This document shows, piece after piece, positions 1 to 8,520 of a DNA stretch of 46,445 nucleotides. Made by a program: the position numbers and the translations under genes. The notes under the pieces are model-generated. The model was not told where the DNA came from. It made no database searches and was given only the letters and a program-made list of their open reading frames with translations. Each line of letters starts with the position of its first letter. The first letter of the stretch is position 1. Origin of the DNA: Eubacteriales bacterium (GTDB taxonomy: Bacteria > Bacillota > Clostridia > Christensenellales > Aristaeellaceae); NCBI GenBank assembly GCA_028705775.1, contig JAQWCW010000023.1, positions 1-46,445 on the forward strand, read 5' to 3'.

Positions 1-2
1 AT

Positions 3-326
3 CACTTCTGTTGCCCGCAAACGTCCGCTATCCTGGGTTTTGTGACTATTTTACCGTCCGTATACCCGGGCCGTCGGATGAAATGTCACTCTTTGCGGTG
101 TCCGTTTTACGGGGTACAGTTTAATCCACTCGTTGAACAGTTGCTGACGCTGATGGAGAAACTCACTCCCCAGCAAATCGACCTTATTTATGACCTTTTT
201 GGCAGTGGCCGCCAGCTTACTGAAATTGCCAACGAAGAAGGCGTATCAACTACAGCAATCCATAACCGCAAAAGTAAAATTATCGCCCGCTTAAGGAAAC
301 TGTTCGCAGAGCAAGGCATCCTCTAA
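3..326 (+). CDS. Sigma-70 region 4-like phage regulator, 5' partial
   Basis: The frame is open to the left edge, so the gene probably begins outside the window; a GTG at 42 is the only internal start before the conserved part. Residues in the C-terminal half (LTPQQIDLIYDLF, then LTEIANEEGVSTTAIHNRKS) have the helix-turn-helix pattern of sigma-70 region 4 or similar phage late regulators. In Clostridia prophages such small proteins sit just upstream of the early or structural operon, as here. A DNA-binding or transcription-control role is inferred from the HTH alone. No region 2 is visible, so it may not be a true sigma factor. Confidence 0.6.
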   Translation, partial: HFCCPQTSAILGFVTILPSVYPGRRMKCHSLRCPFYGVQFNPLVEQLLTLMEKLTPQQIDLIYDLFGSGRQLTEIANEEGVSTTAIHNRKSKIIARLRKLFAEQGIL

Positions 327-368
327 TACCGCTTAACTACTGCCTTTTGGGAGGGGGTTAATAAATTC

Positions 369-447
369 GGCTTTAAGTAGTGGAAGTGATAAGAAGCTAC
401 TTAAAGCCCATCCTTCCTCCGGGTGCAGACCCGTCTGACACAGGAGG
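369..447 (+). promoter_or_regulatory. Structured leader with possible RBS-sequestering stem
   Basis: A perfect 12-bp hairpin (GGCTTTAAGTAG at 369-380 with its complement at 397-408) follows the regulator gene. It is followed by CCTCC (416-420), a small GGGT/ACCC stem (421-424 with 429-432) and GGAGG (443-447). CCTCC can pair with GGAGG, the ribosome-binding site of the gene starting at 456. This could be a translational switch or simply a stable leader. Read from base pairing by eye; no folding was run. Confidence 0.45.
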
Positions 448-455
448 TAAAGCCT

Positions 456-686
456 ATGAATCTGCAACACAAAGTGCAAATCAATGTTGCACGAAAAGAT
501 GGCTCTCAGAAGAAAGCCGTTATCAAAAGCGGGATCAGCAAGATACCGCAAAGACTACTGAATTTTCTTTTCGGTGAGTTTACCGAGATTTTGGTACTCA
601 CTCCCGGGCAGAGTGTTCAGTCAGTAGAAATCCACGAAATAGGGAAAGGAGGAACTGCACATGAGTCGAATCAAACTGCTTCTTGA
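456..686 (+). CDS. Small conserved phage protein, unknown function
   Basis: A 76-residue protein starting at the ATG at 456, chosen because AGGAGG lies 8-13 bases upstream; an earlier in-frame ATG at 423 lacks such a site. It is basic in its first third (KVQINVARKDGSQKKAVIKSG) and ends in a short beta-rich stretch. No catalytic motif is recognised. Its 3' end overlaps the next gene by 26 bp, so the two are probably co-transcribed and translationally coupled. The context (regulator before, DUF2800 after) is that of the early region of Clostridia prophages. Function unknown. Confidence 0.6.
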   Translation: MNLQHKVQINVARKDGSQKKAVIKSGISKIPQRLLNFLFGEFTEILVLTPGQSVQSVEIHEIGKGGTAHESNQTAS

Positions 687-993
687 TGTGGTGAACGACA
701 TGGAGTCGCTGACAGAAAGCCTGCGCACCCTGGCAAACGCCATCGCAAGCGATGAACCTTCATTCGAATCCGAAGAAAAGTCATCCACTCAAGAAACACC
801 GGAAGTTAAGCCTGCTGCAAAGACCATCTCTGTTGAAGATGTCAGAGCCGTGCTTACACCTATCAGTCAAAGCGGAAAAACTACCCAGATCAAGGAACTG
901 CTCATAAAGCATGGCGCAGACCGTTTAAGCGACATTGACCCCAGCAAGTACGAGGCCCTCCTTGCGGATGCGGAGGTACTGGCCAATGGGTAG
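661..993 (+). CDS. Conserved phage protein upstream of DUF2800
   Basis: A 110-residue acidic protein with AGGAGG directly upstream. The N-terminus (MSRIKLLLDVVNDMESLTESL) is predicted helical and is followed by a low-complexity Glu/Ser/Pro linker (residues about 30-58). A C-terminal domain (SVEDVRAVLTPISQSGKTTQIKELL...) resembles the small helical domain seen in phage proteins often mislabelled 'rRNA biogenesis protein rrp5'. That name has no functional support. The stop codon overlaps the start of the DUF2800 gene (986), the usual order in related prophages. Possibly a single-strand or nucleic-acid-binding accessory protein, but this is inference. Confidence 0.6.
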   Translation: MSRIKLLLDVVNDMESLTESLRTLANAIASDEPSFESEEKSSTQETPEVKPAAKTISVEDVRAVLTPISQSGKTTQIKELLIKHGADRLSDIDPSKYEALLADAEVLANG

Positions 994-1489
994 ACACGCA
1001 GTCCTTTCCGCATCCAGTTCCCATAGGTGGACAAAGTGTACTCCGGCAGCCCGGCTTGAATTGGAATTCGATGATACCCAGTCCTCTGCTGCCGCTGAGG
1101 GTACCGCTGCCCATGCTTTAGCTGAACACAAGCTGCGCAAGGCACTAAAAATGCGAAGTAAAAAACCTATCTCTCCCTTTGATTGTGATGAGATGGACGA
1201 ACACACGGATGCTTTTGCGAGTTTTGTACTTGAGCAACTGGAACTGGCAAAACAGTCCTGCTCCGACCCACTGGTGCTAATTGAACAACGTCTGGATTTC
1301 TCCAAATATGTGCCGGACGGGTTCGGTACTGGAGACGTCATTCTTATCTCTGATAAGACCCTGCACATTATTGATCTGAAATACGGTATGGGGATTCTGG
1401 TAAATGCGGAACACAACAGCCAGATGATGCTCTACAGTCTCGGTGCCTTAGAAAGGAGAAAACGGGATGCAGGCAAGCGACGTTCCTGA
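986..1489 (+). pseudogene. DUF2800 protein, 3'-truncated
   Basis: Starts at the ATG at 986, overlapping the previous stop. The product MGRHAVLSASSSHRWTKC... has the typical N-terminus of DUF2800, a phage PD-(D/E)XK-like (Cas4/RecB-type) nuclease family. The stretch VLIEQRLDFSKYVPDG, then DVILISDKTLHIIDLKYGMG contains the nuclease-like Glu/Asp...Asp-x-Lys arrangement (IIDLKYG). Family members run to roughly 370-400 residues; here homology ends at LYSLGALE (about 1450) and an out-of-frame tail follows to the stop. The missing half is replaced by the 3' half of a different gene (1467-1925), indicating a deletion that fused the two. Probably inactive. Confidence 0.75.
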
Positions 1490-1925
1490 ACCCTATGAGG
1501 ACATCGGACTGGTGATTGAAATGCCGCGCTCCTCTTTCACTGACACGGCGCTCGACAACCTCAAGCGACTGGTCGAAAGCAAAGGAAGCCTCATCAAAAA
1601 GGCACTCGGCACGGAAACACTCGAACTTGATATCACGGATGACATCGTTCGGTTCCCGTGGTTTGGGGACGGTACAGACCCTGACGCAGTCAAGGCATAC
1701 ACGCATTTCGTCACGGCACTTTGCGAAATGGCAAGAACACAGAAACGAGTCACCGCCAAGGAAAAAGAAACGGACAATGACAAATATGCTTTCCGCTGCT
1801 TTCTTCTGCGACTGGGTTTCATAGGCTCGGAATACAAGGATGAACGCAAAATTCTTCTTTCCAAACTTACAGGAAGCAGTGCGTTTAAACAACCAAAAAG
1901 CGAGGTAGCCGACGATGAACAATAA
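1467..1925 (+). pseudogene. 'Virulence-related' phage protein, C-terminal half only
   Basis: A 152-residue remnant corresponding to the C-terminal half of the 296-residue protein at 11512-12402 and its family. It carries the FPWF...AVKAY segment (residues 63-78) and the ending KYAFRCFLLRLGFIGSEYK (106-124) shared with that protein and with the amidoligase at 14122-14994. The family's N-terminal half (T-x-R-K-E-M..., Y-x-Y-Q-I-G) is missing because of the deletion that joined it to DUF2800. An AAGGAG at 1453-1458 upstream of ATG 1467 could still allow translation. The gene then overlaps DUF4314, as in intact prophages. Confidence 0.65.
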
Positions 1926-2160
1926 TTTCCCTTCAAGAGAAACTGTAGAGAGTATCCGCAAACAATACCCGGTCGGCTGCCGTGTAGAGCTTCTCCGCAT
2001 GGACGACCCTCAAGCACCGCCAATCGGCACAAAAGGCACTGTGCGCTATGTCGATGACATCGGCAGCTTGGGTGTTGCGTGGGACAACGGCAGCTCACTT
2101 CAAGTGGTCTATGGTGAGGATTTATGTCGAAAGCTGGAGGATGCTGATGATGGAAGATAA
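1915..2160 (+). CDS. DUF4314 protein
   Basis: An 81-residue small phage protein. The sequence FPSRETVESIRKQYPVGCRV is followed by an SH3-like barrel pattern (IGTKGTVRYVDDIGSLGVAW, then NGSSLQVVYGEDLCRKL), which is the DUF4314 signature. The start overlaps the end of the upstream remnant by 11 bp, and its end overlaps the start of the DUF5049 reading frame at 2150. The two genes travel together in Clostridia prophages between the early genes and the packaging genes. The molecular role is not known; a nucleic-acid or protein-binding small barrel is plausible. Confidence 0.75.
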   Translation: MNNNFPSRETVESIRKQYPVGCRVELLRMDDPQAPPIGTKGTVRYVDDIGSLGVAWDNGSSLQVVYGEDLCRKLEDADDGR

Positions 2161-2326
2161 AGTAAAATAACAGATTCTCGCCATCAGGGATACCGGGCTT
2201 ACCAATATGTTTGACACTCGCGCCGTCCAGCGCATCGCTTACGATATGGATTTTTACGATTTGGTAATTTTCCTTGAGGAGCATAAGGACAAATACGTTC
2301 GTTTTATCCTCACGGGCGAGGAATAA
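2150..2326 (+). pseudogene. DUF5049 protein interrupted by TAA at codon 7
   Basis: ATG at 2150 overlaps the end of DUF4314. The frame reads MEDKVK, then TAA (2168-2170), then QILAIRDTGLTNMFDTRAVQ and on to DFYDLVIFLEEHKDKYVRF with a proper stop at 2324. The downstream part matches the small DUF5049 family, in which a Glu codon usually stands where the TAA is found; GAA to TAA is a single change. No in-frame ATG lies early enough to restart the whole domain. Either a fresh nonsense mutation in a decaying prophage or a recoded stop; the first is likelier given the damage nearby. Confidence 0.7.
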
Positions 2327-2479
2327 CGCTGTAAATTATACAACTTTTGCTGTAATAACAGCCTTAAACTTCGTGTAGTATATACCCGGATTTATCGCAT
2401 AATTGCCTGGATATAGTGTGCTTTTAGAGTTAATATGTGACTACCGAAAGGGAAAACACACCAAACGGAGGAACCGAAA

Positions 2480-2665
2480 GTGAACGAAAAACAATGGAAA
2501 CAGATTGAAGAGCAGCTCCCCGCAGGAGCGCAAATCCTGCGAACCTACAACGCCTTCGAAAACGGCGAATTGCGGATCATCGTGCAGCTCCCAGGCGAGC
2601 GGTTCGAGACCCGCTACATTGCCCACTTTGAGGGCGAGGACGTAAAACTGGAACACAGACCGTAA
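2480..2665 (+). CDS. Small conserved phage protein before terminase
   Basis: A 61-residue protein from a GTG start with GGAGG upstream (2466-2470). The sequence MNEKQWKQIEEQLPAGAQIL... then FENGELRIIVQLPGERFETRYIAHF is a compact alpha/beta protein without a recognised catalytic motif. Small proteins of this type commonly precede packaging genes in Clostridia prophages. In this locus the usual small terminase, HNH and methylase genes are missing, and the damaged large terminase follows at once. The 150 bases upstream are AT-rich and may hold the operon promoter, but no clean -35/-10 pair was identified. Function unknown. Confidence 0.55.
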   Translation: MNEKQWKQIEEQLPAGAQILRTYNAFENGELRIIVQLPGERFETRYIAHFEGEDVKLEHRP

Positions 2666-2732
2666 CAAATAACGGAACAGCCGAGAACACCCCGACAAGG
2701 GGCTGTCTCTCGTACAGATAGATTTTGAAGGC

Positions 2733-4076
2733 TTGCGTATGCAGGTCTATTTTTATGCTCGGAGGGAGGCGGCAGATATCAGAAAGCTAAAAAAATACAA
2801 ACAAACACGGTTTAAAGCCACAGATTCGGTTTATGACAAAGCCGCCGCCGACTATGCCGTGGCTTTTGTTGAAGCCCTCGCTCATACAAAAGGCACATGG
2901 GCAGGCAAGCCCTTCGAGCTGATCGACTGGCAGGAGCAAATTATTCGCGATGTGTTTGGAACTCTCAAGCCCAATGGCTACCGCCAGTTCAACACCGCCT
3001 ATGTGGAGATTCCGAAAAAGATGGGCAAGTCCGAGCTTGCGGCGGCGGTGGCTCTGCTCCTCACCTGCGGGGACAACGAGGAACGCGCCGAGGTCTATGG
3101 CTGTGCTGCTGACCGTAATCAGGCATCCATCGTGTTCAATGTGGCGGCGGATATCATAGACGGCAGAAAGAACGACCCCACCTTCTACCCGGTGATTTAC
3201 GGCGCGGCGCAGGAGGACGACTGGACAGACCCCAAGGTGTGGAAAAAGGCAAACCCCTCACTCGGAATCACGGTGGGCATGGATAAAGTCAAAGCAGCGT
3301 TTGAGTCGGCAAAGCAGAACCCAGCCGAGGAGAACAGCTTCCGGCAGCTCCGGCTGAACCAATGGGTTAAACAAGCCATTCGCTGGATGCCGATGGACAA
3401 ATGGGATGCCTGCGCGTTCCCCGTGGATGAAAAGTCGCTCGAAGGGCGTGTCTGCTACGGAGGGCTTGACCTTTCGTCCTCCACCGACATCACGGCGTTT
3501 GTGCTGGTGTTTCCGCCGCTGGACGAGGAGGACAAGTATTGTGTCCTACCGTACTTCTGGATACCAGAAGATAATATCCATTTGCGTGTGCGCAGAGACC
3601 ATGTGAATTACGATGTCTGGAAAAAGCAAGGCTTTCTGCAAACCACCGAGGGCAATGTGGTGCATTACGGCTATATCGAGCAGTTCATCGAAACCCTCGG
3701 TGAGAAATACAACATCCGTGAAATTGCCTTCGACCGCTGGGGGGCCGTCCAAATGACGCAGAATCTTGAAAACCTCGGCTTCTCAGTCGTACCTTTTGGA
3801 CAGGGTTTTAAGGATATGTCCCCGCCGACCAAAGAGCTGATGAAGTTGACGCTGGAGGAGAAGATCGCTCACGGCGGCCACCCAGTGCTGCGCTGGATGA
3901 TGGACAACATCTTCATCCGCACCGACCCTGCTGGCAACATTAAAGCGGATAAAGAGAAAAGCACCGAGAAAATCGACGGCGCGGTCGCTACCATTATGGC
4001 GCTCGACCGGGCAATTCGGTGCGGAAACGATACGGGCGAAAGCGTGTACAACACACGCGGTCTGCTCGTTTTTTAA
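2733..4076 (+). pseudogene. Phage terminase large subunit with internal in-frame deletion
   Basis: Terminase_1-type packaging ATPase/nuclease. The Walker A segment is present (EIPKKMGKSE, residues about 92-101), as are the nuclease-domain motif GGLDLSSSTDI and the C-terminal DPAGNIKADKEKSTEK. Alignment with the intact copy at 18790-20343 shows about 101 residues missing after VFNVAAD (near nt 3153), joined in frame at GRKNDPTFYPV. The missing piece includes the Walker B acidic pair (IFDELH in the other copy) and the coupling motif LLTTAGT, so ATP hydrolysis should be lost. No small terminase gene precedes it. The first ~30 residues before DKAAADYAV look atypical and may be added by an upstream deletion. 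Confidence 0.85.
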
Positions 4077-4092
4077 TTGGAGGTAACTGCCT

Positions 4093-5409
4093 ATGAACAT
4101 CTTTAAAGGAATATTCAAAGCTCGTGACAAGCCTAAAAACCTTGGTGTCGGCACCAGCTTTTTATGGGGCGGCTCGTCCTCCGGCAAGGTTGTCAATGAA
4201 AAAACAGCCATGCAGATGACTGCGGTTTACTCCTGCGTTCGCATATTGTCCGAAGCAATCGCGGGTCTGCCGCTGTTCGTGTATCAAAACGGCGATGACG
4301 GCAGCAAGGACAAGTATCTTGACCATCCGCTATGGCGGGTGCTGCATGATGAGCCAAACCCAGAAATGACCAGCTTCGTGTTCCGCGAGACCATGATGAA
4401 TCATCTGTTGCTGACGGGTAACGCCTACGCACAGATTATCCGAAATGCCCGTGGTGACGTCGTGGCACTGTATCCTCTCATGCCTAATCGGATGACCGTG
4501 GATCGGGATTCGCAGGGACGGCTGTATTACCGTTACCGAAAAAGCAGCGACGATGCACCGGAGGTCAGCAAGAACAAGCCGAGCGATGTTATCCTCGCGC
4601 CAAGCGAAGTGCTACACATTCTCGGTTTAGGCTTTGACGGGCTTGTTGGCTATTCGCCCATTGCAATGGCGAAAAATGCCGTGGGACTCGCCATGGCCGC
4701 CGAGGAATACGGTGCGAAATTCTTCGCCAACGGTGCGGCGCCAAGCGGTGTTCTCGAACACCCAGGCACATTAAAAGACCCGGAGCGCATCAGAGAAAGC
4801 TGGCAGTCCACCTTTGGCGGCAGCGCCAACAGTAACAAAATTGCCGTGCTGGAGGAAGGGCTGAAGTACACTCCTATCGCTATCTCACCCGAGCAGGCGC
4901 AATTTTTGGAGACACGGAAATTTCAGATAAATGAAATCGCCCGTATCTTCCGAGTACCGCCGCATATGCTGGCCGATTTGGAGAAATCGTCGTTTTCCAA
5001 CATAGAGCAGCAGTCGCTTGAGTTTGTGAAATACACGCTCGACCCGTGGGTTATCCGCTGGGAACAGGCGATGAACAAATCGCTCCTACTCGAAAGCGAA
5101 AAGCGCAATGTGTTCACCAAGTTTAATGTGGACGGACTGCTTCGCGGCGACTATCAGAGCCGCATGACGGGCTACGCTACGGCAAGACAAAACGGCTGGA
5201 TGAGCGCCAATGATATCAGGCAGCTTGAAAACCTCGACCGGATACCGGAGGAGCTCGGCGGCGACCTTTACCTTATCAACGGCGCGATGACCAAATTGCA
5301 GGACGCAGGCGCGTTCGCAAATACAACTACAACAGAAATGGAGGAACCTTCAGATGGACAAAACAAATCGGGCGCAAAGCCCAGGCAAAGTCCCCGTCAG
5401 GGCGCGTGA
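4093..5409 (+). CDS. HK97-family phage portal protein
   Basis: A 438-residue portal protein that forms the ring at the capsid vertex through which DNA enters. GGAGG precedes the ATG. Recognisable family blocks are AMQMTAVYSCVRILSEAIAGLP (about 37-58), HPLWRVLHDEPNPEMTSF, NAYAQIIRNARGDVVALYPL, a central AAEEYGAKFFANGAAPSGVL and the C-terminal RQNGWMSANDIRQLENL. The length is normal and the C-terminal Gln/Pro-rich tail overlaps the protease start by 56 bp, as is usual. It is a homologue of the truncated portal at 21384-22649. The gene appears intact although its packaging partner upstream is not. Confidence 0.9.
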   Translation: MNIFKGIFKARDKPKNLGVGTSFLWGGSSSGKVVNEKTAMQMTAVYSCVRILSEAIAGLPLFVYQNGDDGSKDKYLDHPLWRVLHDEPNPEMTSFVFRETMMNHLLLTGNAYAQIIRNARGDVVALYPLMPNRMTVDRDSQGRLYYRYRKSSDDAPEVSKNKPSDVILAPSEVLHILGLGFDGLVGYSPIAMAKNAVGLAMAAEEYGAKFFANGAAPSGVLEHPGTLKDPERIRESWQSTFGGSANSNKIAVLEEGLKYTPIAISPEQAQFLETRKFQINEIARIFRVPPHMLADLEKSSFSNIEQQSLEFVKYTLDPWVIRWEQAMNKSLLLESEKRNVFTKFNVDGLLRGDYQSRMTGYATARQNGWMSANDIRQLENLDRIPEELGGDLYLINGAMTKLQDAGAFANTTTTEMEEPSDGQNKSGAKPRQSPRQGA

Positions 5410-6250
5410 TAAAACGCATTTCTGGAACTGGGACAATGATGAGGAATCGGGTGTCCGCACCCTTTGCCTTGACGGTACCATTGCGGACGAGAGCTGGTGG
5501 GGAGATGAAATCACACCCCGAATGTTCAAGGATGAGTTGTTTTCCGGCAGCGGGGATATCGTCGTTTGGATCAATTCGCCCGGCGGGGACTGCGTGGCGG
5601 CATCACAAATTTACACCATGCTCATGGACTATACAGGCAATGTCACCGTAAAAATCGATGGTCTGGCGGCGAGTGCCGCTTCGGTCATCGCAATGGCGGG
5701 CACCGAGGTGCTTATGGCTCCCACGGCGCTGCTTATGATTCACAATCCGATGTCAATCGCTATCGGCGATACCGAAGAAATGCAAAAAGCCATCGCCATG
5801 CTGGACGAGGTCAAGGAGAGTATCATCAACGCCTATGAAATCAAGACCGGGCAGTCGAGAGCAAAAATCTCCCATCTCATGGACGGTGAAACCTGGATGA
5901 ACGCAAACAAAGCTATCGAGCTGGGCTTTGTGGACGGCATCTTAGAAGACACTAAGCGCGCTCATACCGACGATGTGGTCTTTGCGTTCAGCCGCAGGGC
6001 CGTTACCAATAAGAGCATGAAAGTTAGGGATATCGACGAATCCAAAGGAGGTGACACGGCATGGCAGATAACTTCGGGCTCAAGATCGGCATCGAGGGCG
6101 AGAAGGAGTTCAAGAAAGCACTTTCGGACATCAACCAGAGCTTCAAGGTGCTTGGTTCGGAAATGCAGCTGGTATCAAGCTCCTTTGACAAGAACGACAA
6201 GTCCGTCCAGGCCGCAGCCGCCCGCAACGCTGTCCTCAACAAGGAGATAG
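5354..6250 (+). pseudogene. ClpP-like prohead protease, C-terminus replaced
   Basis: A head maturation protease of the ClpP/S14 type that cleaves the scaffold or capsid precursor. GGAGG lies upstream of the ATG. The nucleophile region GLAASAASVIAMAG (Ser at about residue 107) and the catalytic His in MIHNPMS (about 130) are present, and the fold continues to GFVDGILED. Recognisable sequence ends at FSRRAVTNKSM (about nt 6020). The remaining 75 codons are a foreign Arg/Ser-rich tail reading out of frame through the tape-measure gene. A deletion has removed the 3' end plus all capsid, connector and tail-tube genes normally found between protease and tape measure. Confidence 0.8.
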
Positions 6251-7821
6251 ATGCCCAGAAAGAGAAGATCACCACCCTCAAGGCCGCGCTGGACAACGCG
6301 GCCTCTTCTTTTGGCGAGAATGACCGTCGCACACAGAACTGGCAGATCCAGCTGAACAAGGCGCAGGCTGAGCTCAACGGCATGGAACGGGAATTAGAAG
6401 AATCTGCGGAGAGCGCGGATGAACTGGGCGAAGGACTCACAGACTCGGGCGATGCTGCCGAAAAATCCGGCGGCAAGTTTGAGAAACTGAGCGGTGTGCT
6501 CAGCGGGATCGGCAAGGCCATGGGTGCTGTCGCCATCGCGGCCGGTGCTGCCGCCATCAAGTTGGGCAAAGAGGTTGTTCAACAATTCGGCGAACTGGAG
6601 CAGAATCTCGGCGGCTCGGAAGCGGTCTTTAAGGATTATGCCGACCATATGCAGAAGATAGGCGAAGAGGCCTATAAAAACATGGGTGTATCGCAGTCAC
6701 AGTATTTAGCGACTGCGAACAAAATGGGCGCATTGTTTCAAGGCTCCGGCCTGGATGTTCAGAAATCAGCGGAACTGAGCGAAAAAGCCATGCAGCGGGC
6801 TGCGGACATGGCCTCGGTCATGGGCATTGACATGCAGATGGCCTTGGACTCCGTTGCCGGTGCTGCCAAGGGCAACTTCACCATGATGGATAACCTGGGT
6901 GTCGCCATGAACGCCACCTCCATCCAAGCCTATGCCGTCTCTAAGGGGCTGGACTTCGTGTGGGCTTCCGCTTCCCAAGCCGACAAGGCCGAGGTCGCCA
7001 TGCAGATGTTCTTTGAAAACACCGAGCAGTACGCTGGCAACTTCGCAAGGGAGTCCACCCAGACCGTGACCGGCTCGCTGGGGCTGCTCCAGGCGGCGCT
7101 TGGCTCCTTCACAGCCGGGCTCGGCAACGCCGGCGCCGACATGACCAACCTGACGCAGAACCTGGTGGACGCTTTTGGCGCGGTGGTGGCAAACATTGTG
7201 CCGGTGCTGGAGAACATCGTCAGCGCGCTCCCTCCTGCCTTCGGTGCGATGCTGACAGCGATTGGCGATCTGCTTCCCCTGTTGCTGGAAACGGTCACGA
7301 GCCTGTTCACGCAGGTGCTTGAGACGATCCTGAGCCTACTGCCTTCCCTGATCCCCGCTGCCGTGAGCGCCATCATGACCATCACTGGCGCCCTGATTGA
7401 CAACCTGCCCCTGCTGGTCGCCGCCGCTGTGCAGCTGGTGAACACGCTGGTATCGGGCATAGGGACCGCCCTGCCCTCCCTGGTCCCCGCAGCGGTGACA
7501 GCGGTCATGACCATCGTACAGGGCCTGCTGGAGCAGCTGCCCAAGATGCTGGACGCGGCACTTCAATTAATCCTCGGCTTGGCGCAGGGCCTCCTGGACG
7601 CCATCCCGCGCCTAATCGCCGCCATGCCGGCCATCATTACGGCGCTGGTCAATTTCTTCATCAAGGCCATCCCCCAGATCATTGAAGCGGGCATCAAGCT
7701 CTTAAGCTCCCTGGTGACGGCATTGCCCACCATCATGACAGCCTTTCACCCAGCTTCGGAACAAGAAACCACCCCATCAGTTCTTCCCAAACGACGGAAA
7801 ACGGCTCTTTGGCGGACTTGA
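6061..7821 (+). pseudogene. Phage tail tape measure protein, 3'-truncated
   Basis: Starts at ATG 6061 with AAAGGAGGTG upstream. It has an N-terminal coiled-coil region (residues about 15-110, KEFKKALSDINQSFKVLGS...), the conserved TMP block GSEAVFKDYADHMQKIGEE to AKGNFTMMDNLGVAMNATS, and then long hydrophobic repeats with the pattern LLPxLIPAAVxAIMTI that line the tail tube. These continue to about residue 560. From nt ~7740 the last ~28 codons are merely the complement of the oppositely oriented sigma-factor gene. Tape-measure length sets tail length, so this truncated gene is probably dead. Confidence 0.8.
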
Positions 7822-8386
7822 CAATTTTGTATTCAGGCATTATTTCAGGCAGTTTTTTCATAATACAGTCTCCTTTCGATATGCTATTCGACTCGTTGCG
7901 GCTTAAAACAGGCGGATACGGATAATTCTCTTTGAAATTTGCTTTTGCGGTATGCAGGCGGCTTTTGACCGTGCCGAGCGGAATGTTCAGCTTTTTTGCA
8001 ATCTCGGCTTGCGGCATCTCGCGGAAAAAGTATAAATAGAGTATTTCTTGTTCGCGGTTTGCGAGTTTACTCAGCGTTTCGCGGACGGCGCTCGTTTCGC
8101 TGATTCCCATGCGCCCGCAGCCGAGAGCCGATTCGCTGACCTCGTCAAGCGGAATCTCCATTATTTTTGCGCGCTTGCGGAAATAATAGTTGCACTTATG
8201 ACGGGCAATGCCTATCAGCCATGCCTTGAAGATTGATTTGTCATTCAGCGCGTCAAATCTCGCGTTTGCCGCCATATAAATCTCCTGCAAGACATCATCT
8301 GCGTCAAATGATGACGGCAACTTGAATTTTACGAATCTCTCCACCGCACCTCTGCATTCATAAAGCAGTTTTTCAAATCCATCCAT
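7733..8386 (-). CDS. ECF-type RNA polymerase sigma factor, C-terminus truncated
   Basis: Start ATG at 8386 with AAGGAGGTGAT just upstream. Region 2 (FDADDVLQEIYMAANARF) and region 4 (LANREQEILYLYFFREMPQAEIAKKLNIP, then GTVKSRLHTAK) are complete, so promoter recognition is expected. After residue ~172 comes a second segment (MKKLPEIMPEYKIVKSAKEP..., with its own AAAGGAG) that reads in the same frame and is a known companion domain of such sigma factors. It is cut off at KLGERLS, where the sequence changes to the phage tape-measure gene. The original extension or second gene has therefore lost its end. Regulon unknown. Confidence 0.75.
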   Translation of the reverse strand: MDGFEKLLYECRGAVERFVKFKLPSSFDADDVLQEIYMAANARFDALNDKSIFKAWLIGIARHKCNYYFRKRAKIMEIPLDEVSESALGCGRMGISETSAVRETLSKLANREQEILYLYFFREMPQAEIAKKLNIPLGTVKSRLHTAKANFKENYPYPPVLSRNESNSISKGDCIMKKLPEIMPEYKIVKSAKEPFSVVWEELMGWFLVPKLGERLS

Positions 8387-8410
8387 ATCATCACCTCCTT
8401 ATCTTGCGTT

Positions 8411-8422
8411 TGAAACCGGTTT
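8411..8422. promoter_or_regulatory. Palindrome upstream of sigma factor gene
   Basis: A perfect 12-bp palindrome GAAACCGGTTTC lies 25 bases upstream of the sigma factor start. Its GAAAC half resembles the -35 element of some autoregulated ECF promoters, but the matching -10 is unclear. A repressor site is the alternative. Confidence 0.3.
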
Positions 8423-8476
8423 CACTTATACAGTCGCAAAGCAAAGCCGAAAGGTTCATTTTATACCGGCATAAAT

Positions 8477-8520
8477 AAAAGCGCTGATGTTGACACTCTC
8501 CGTATCAACACCAGCGTTTT
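8477..8520 (-). terminator. Rho-independent terminator of the tRNA gene
   Basis: On the minus strand, AACGCTGGTGTTGA pairs with TCAACATCAGCGCT across a short loop and is followed by TTTTATTTA. It lies immediately 3' of tRNA-Pro. Confidence 0.75.

Noticed and set aside
5354-6250. Arg/Ser-rich protease tail as a new domain
   Set aside because: It is the out-of-frame reading of the tape-measure gene start and has no independent support.
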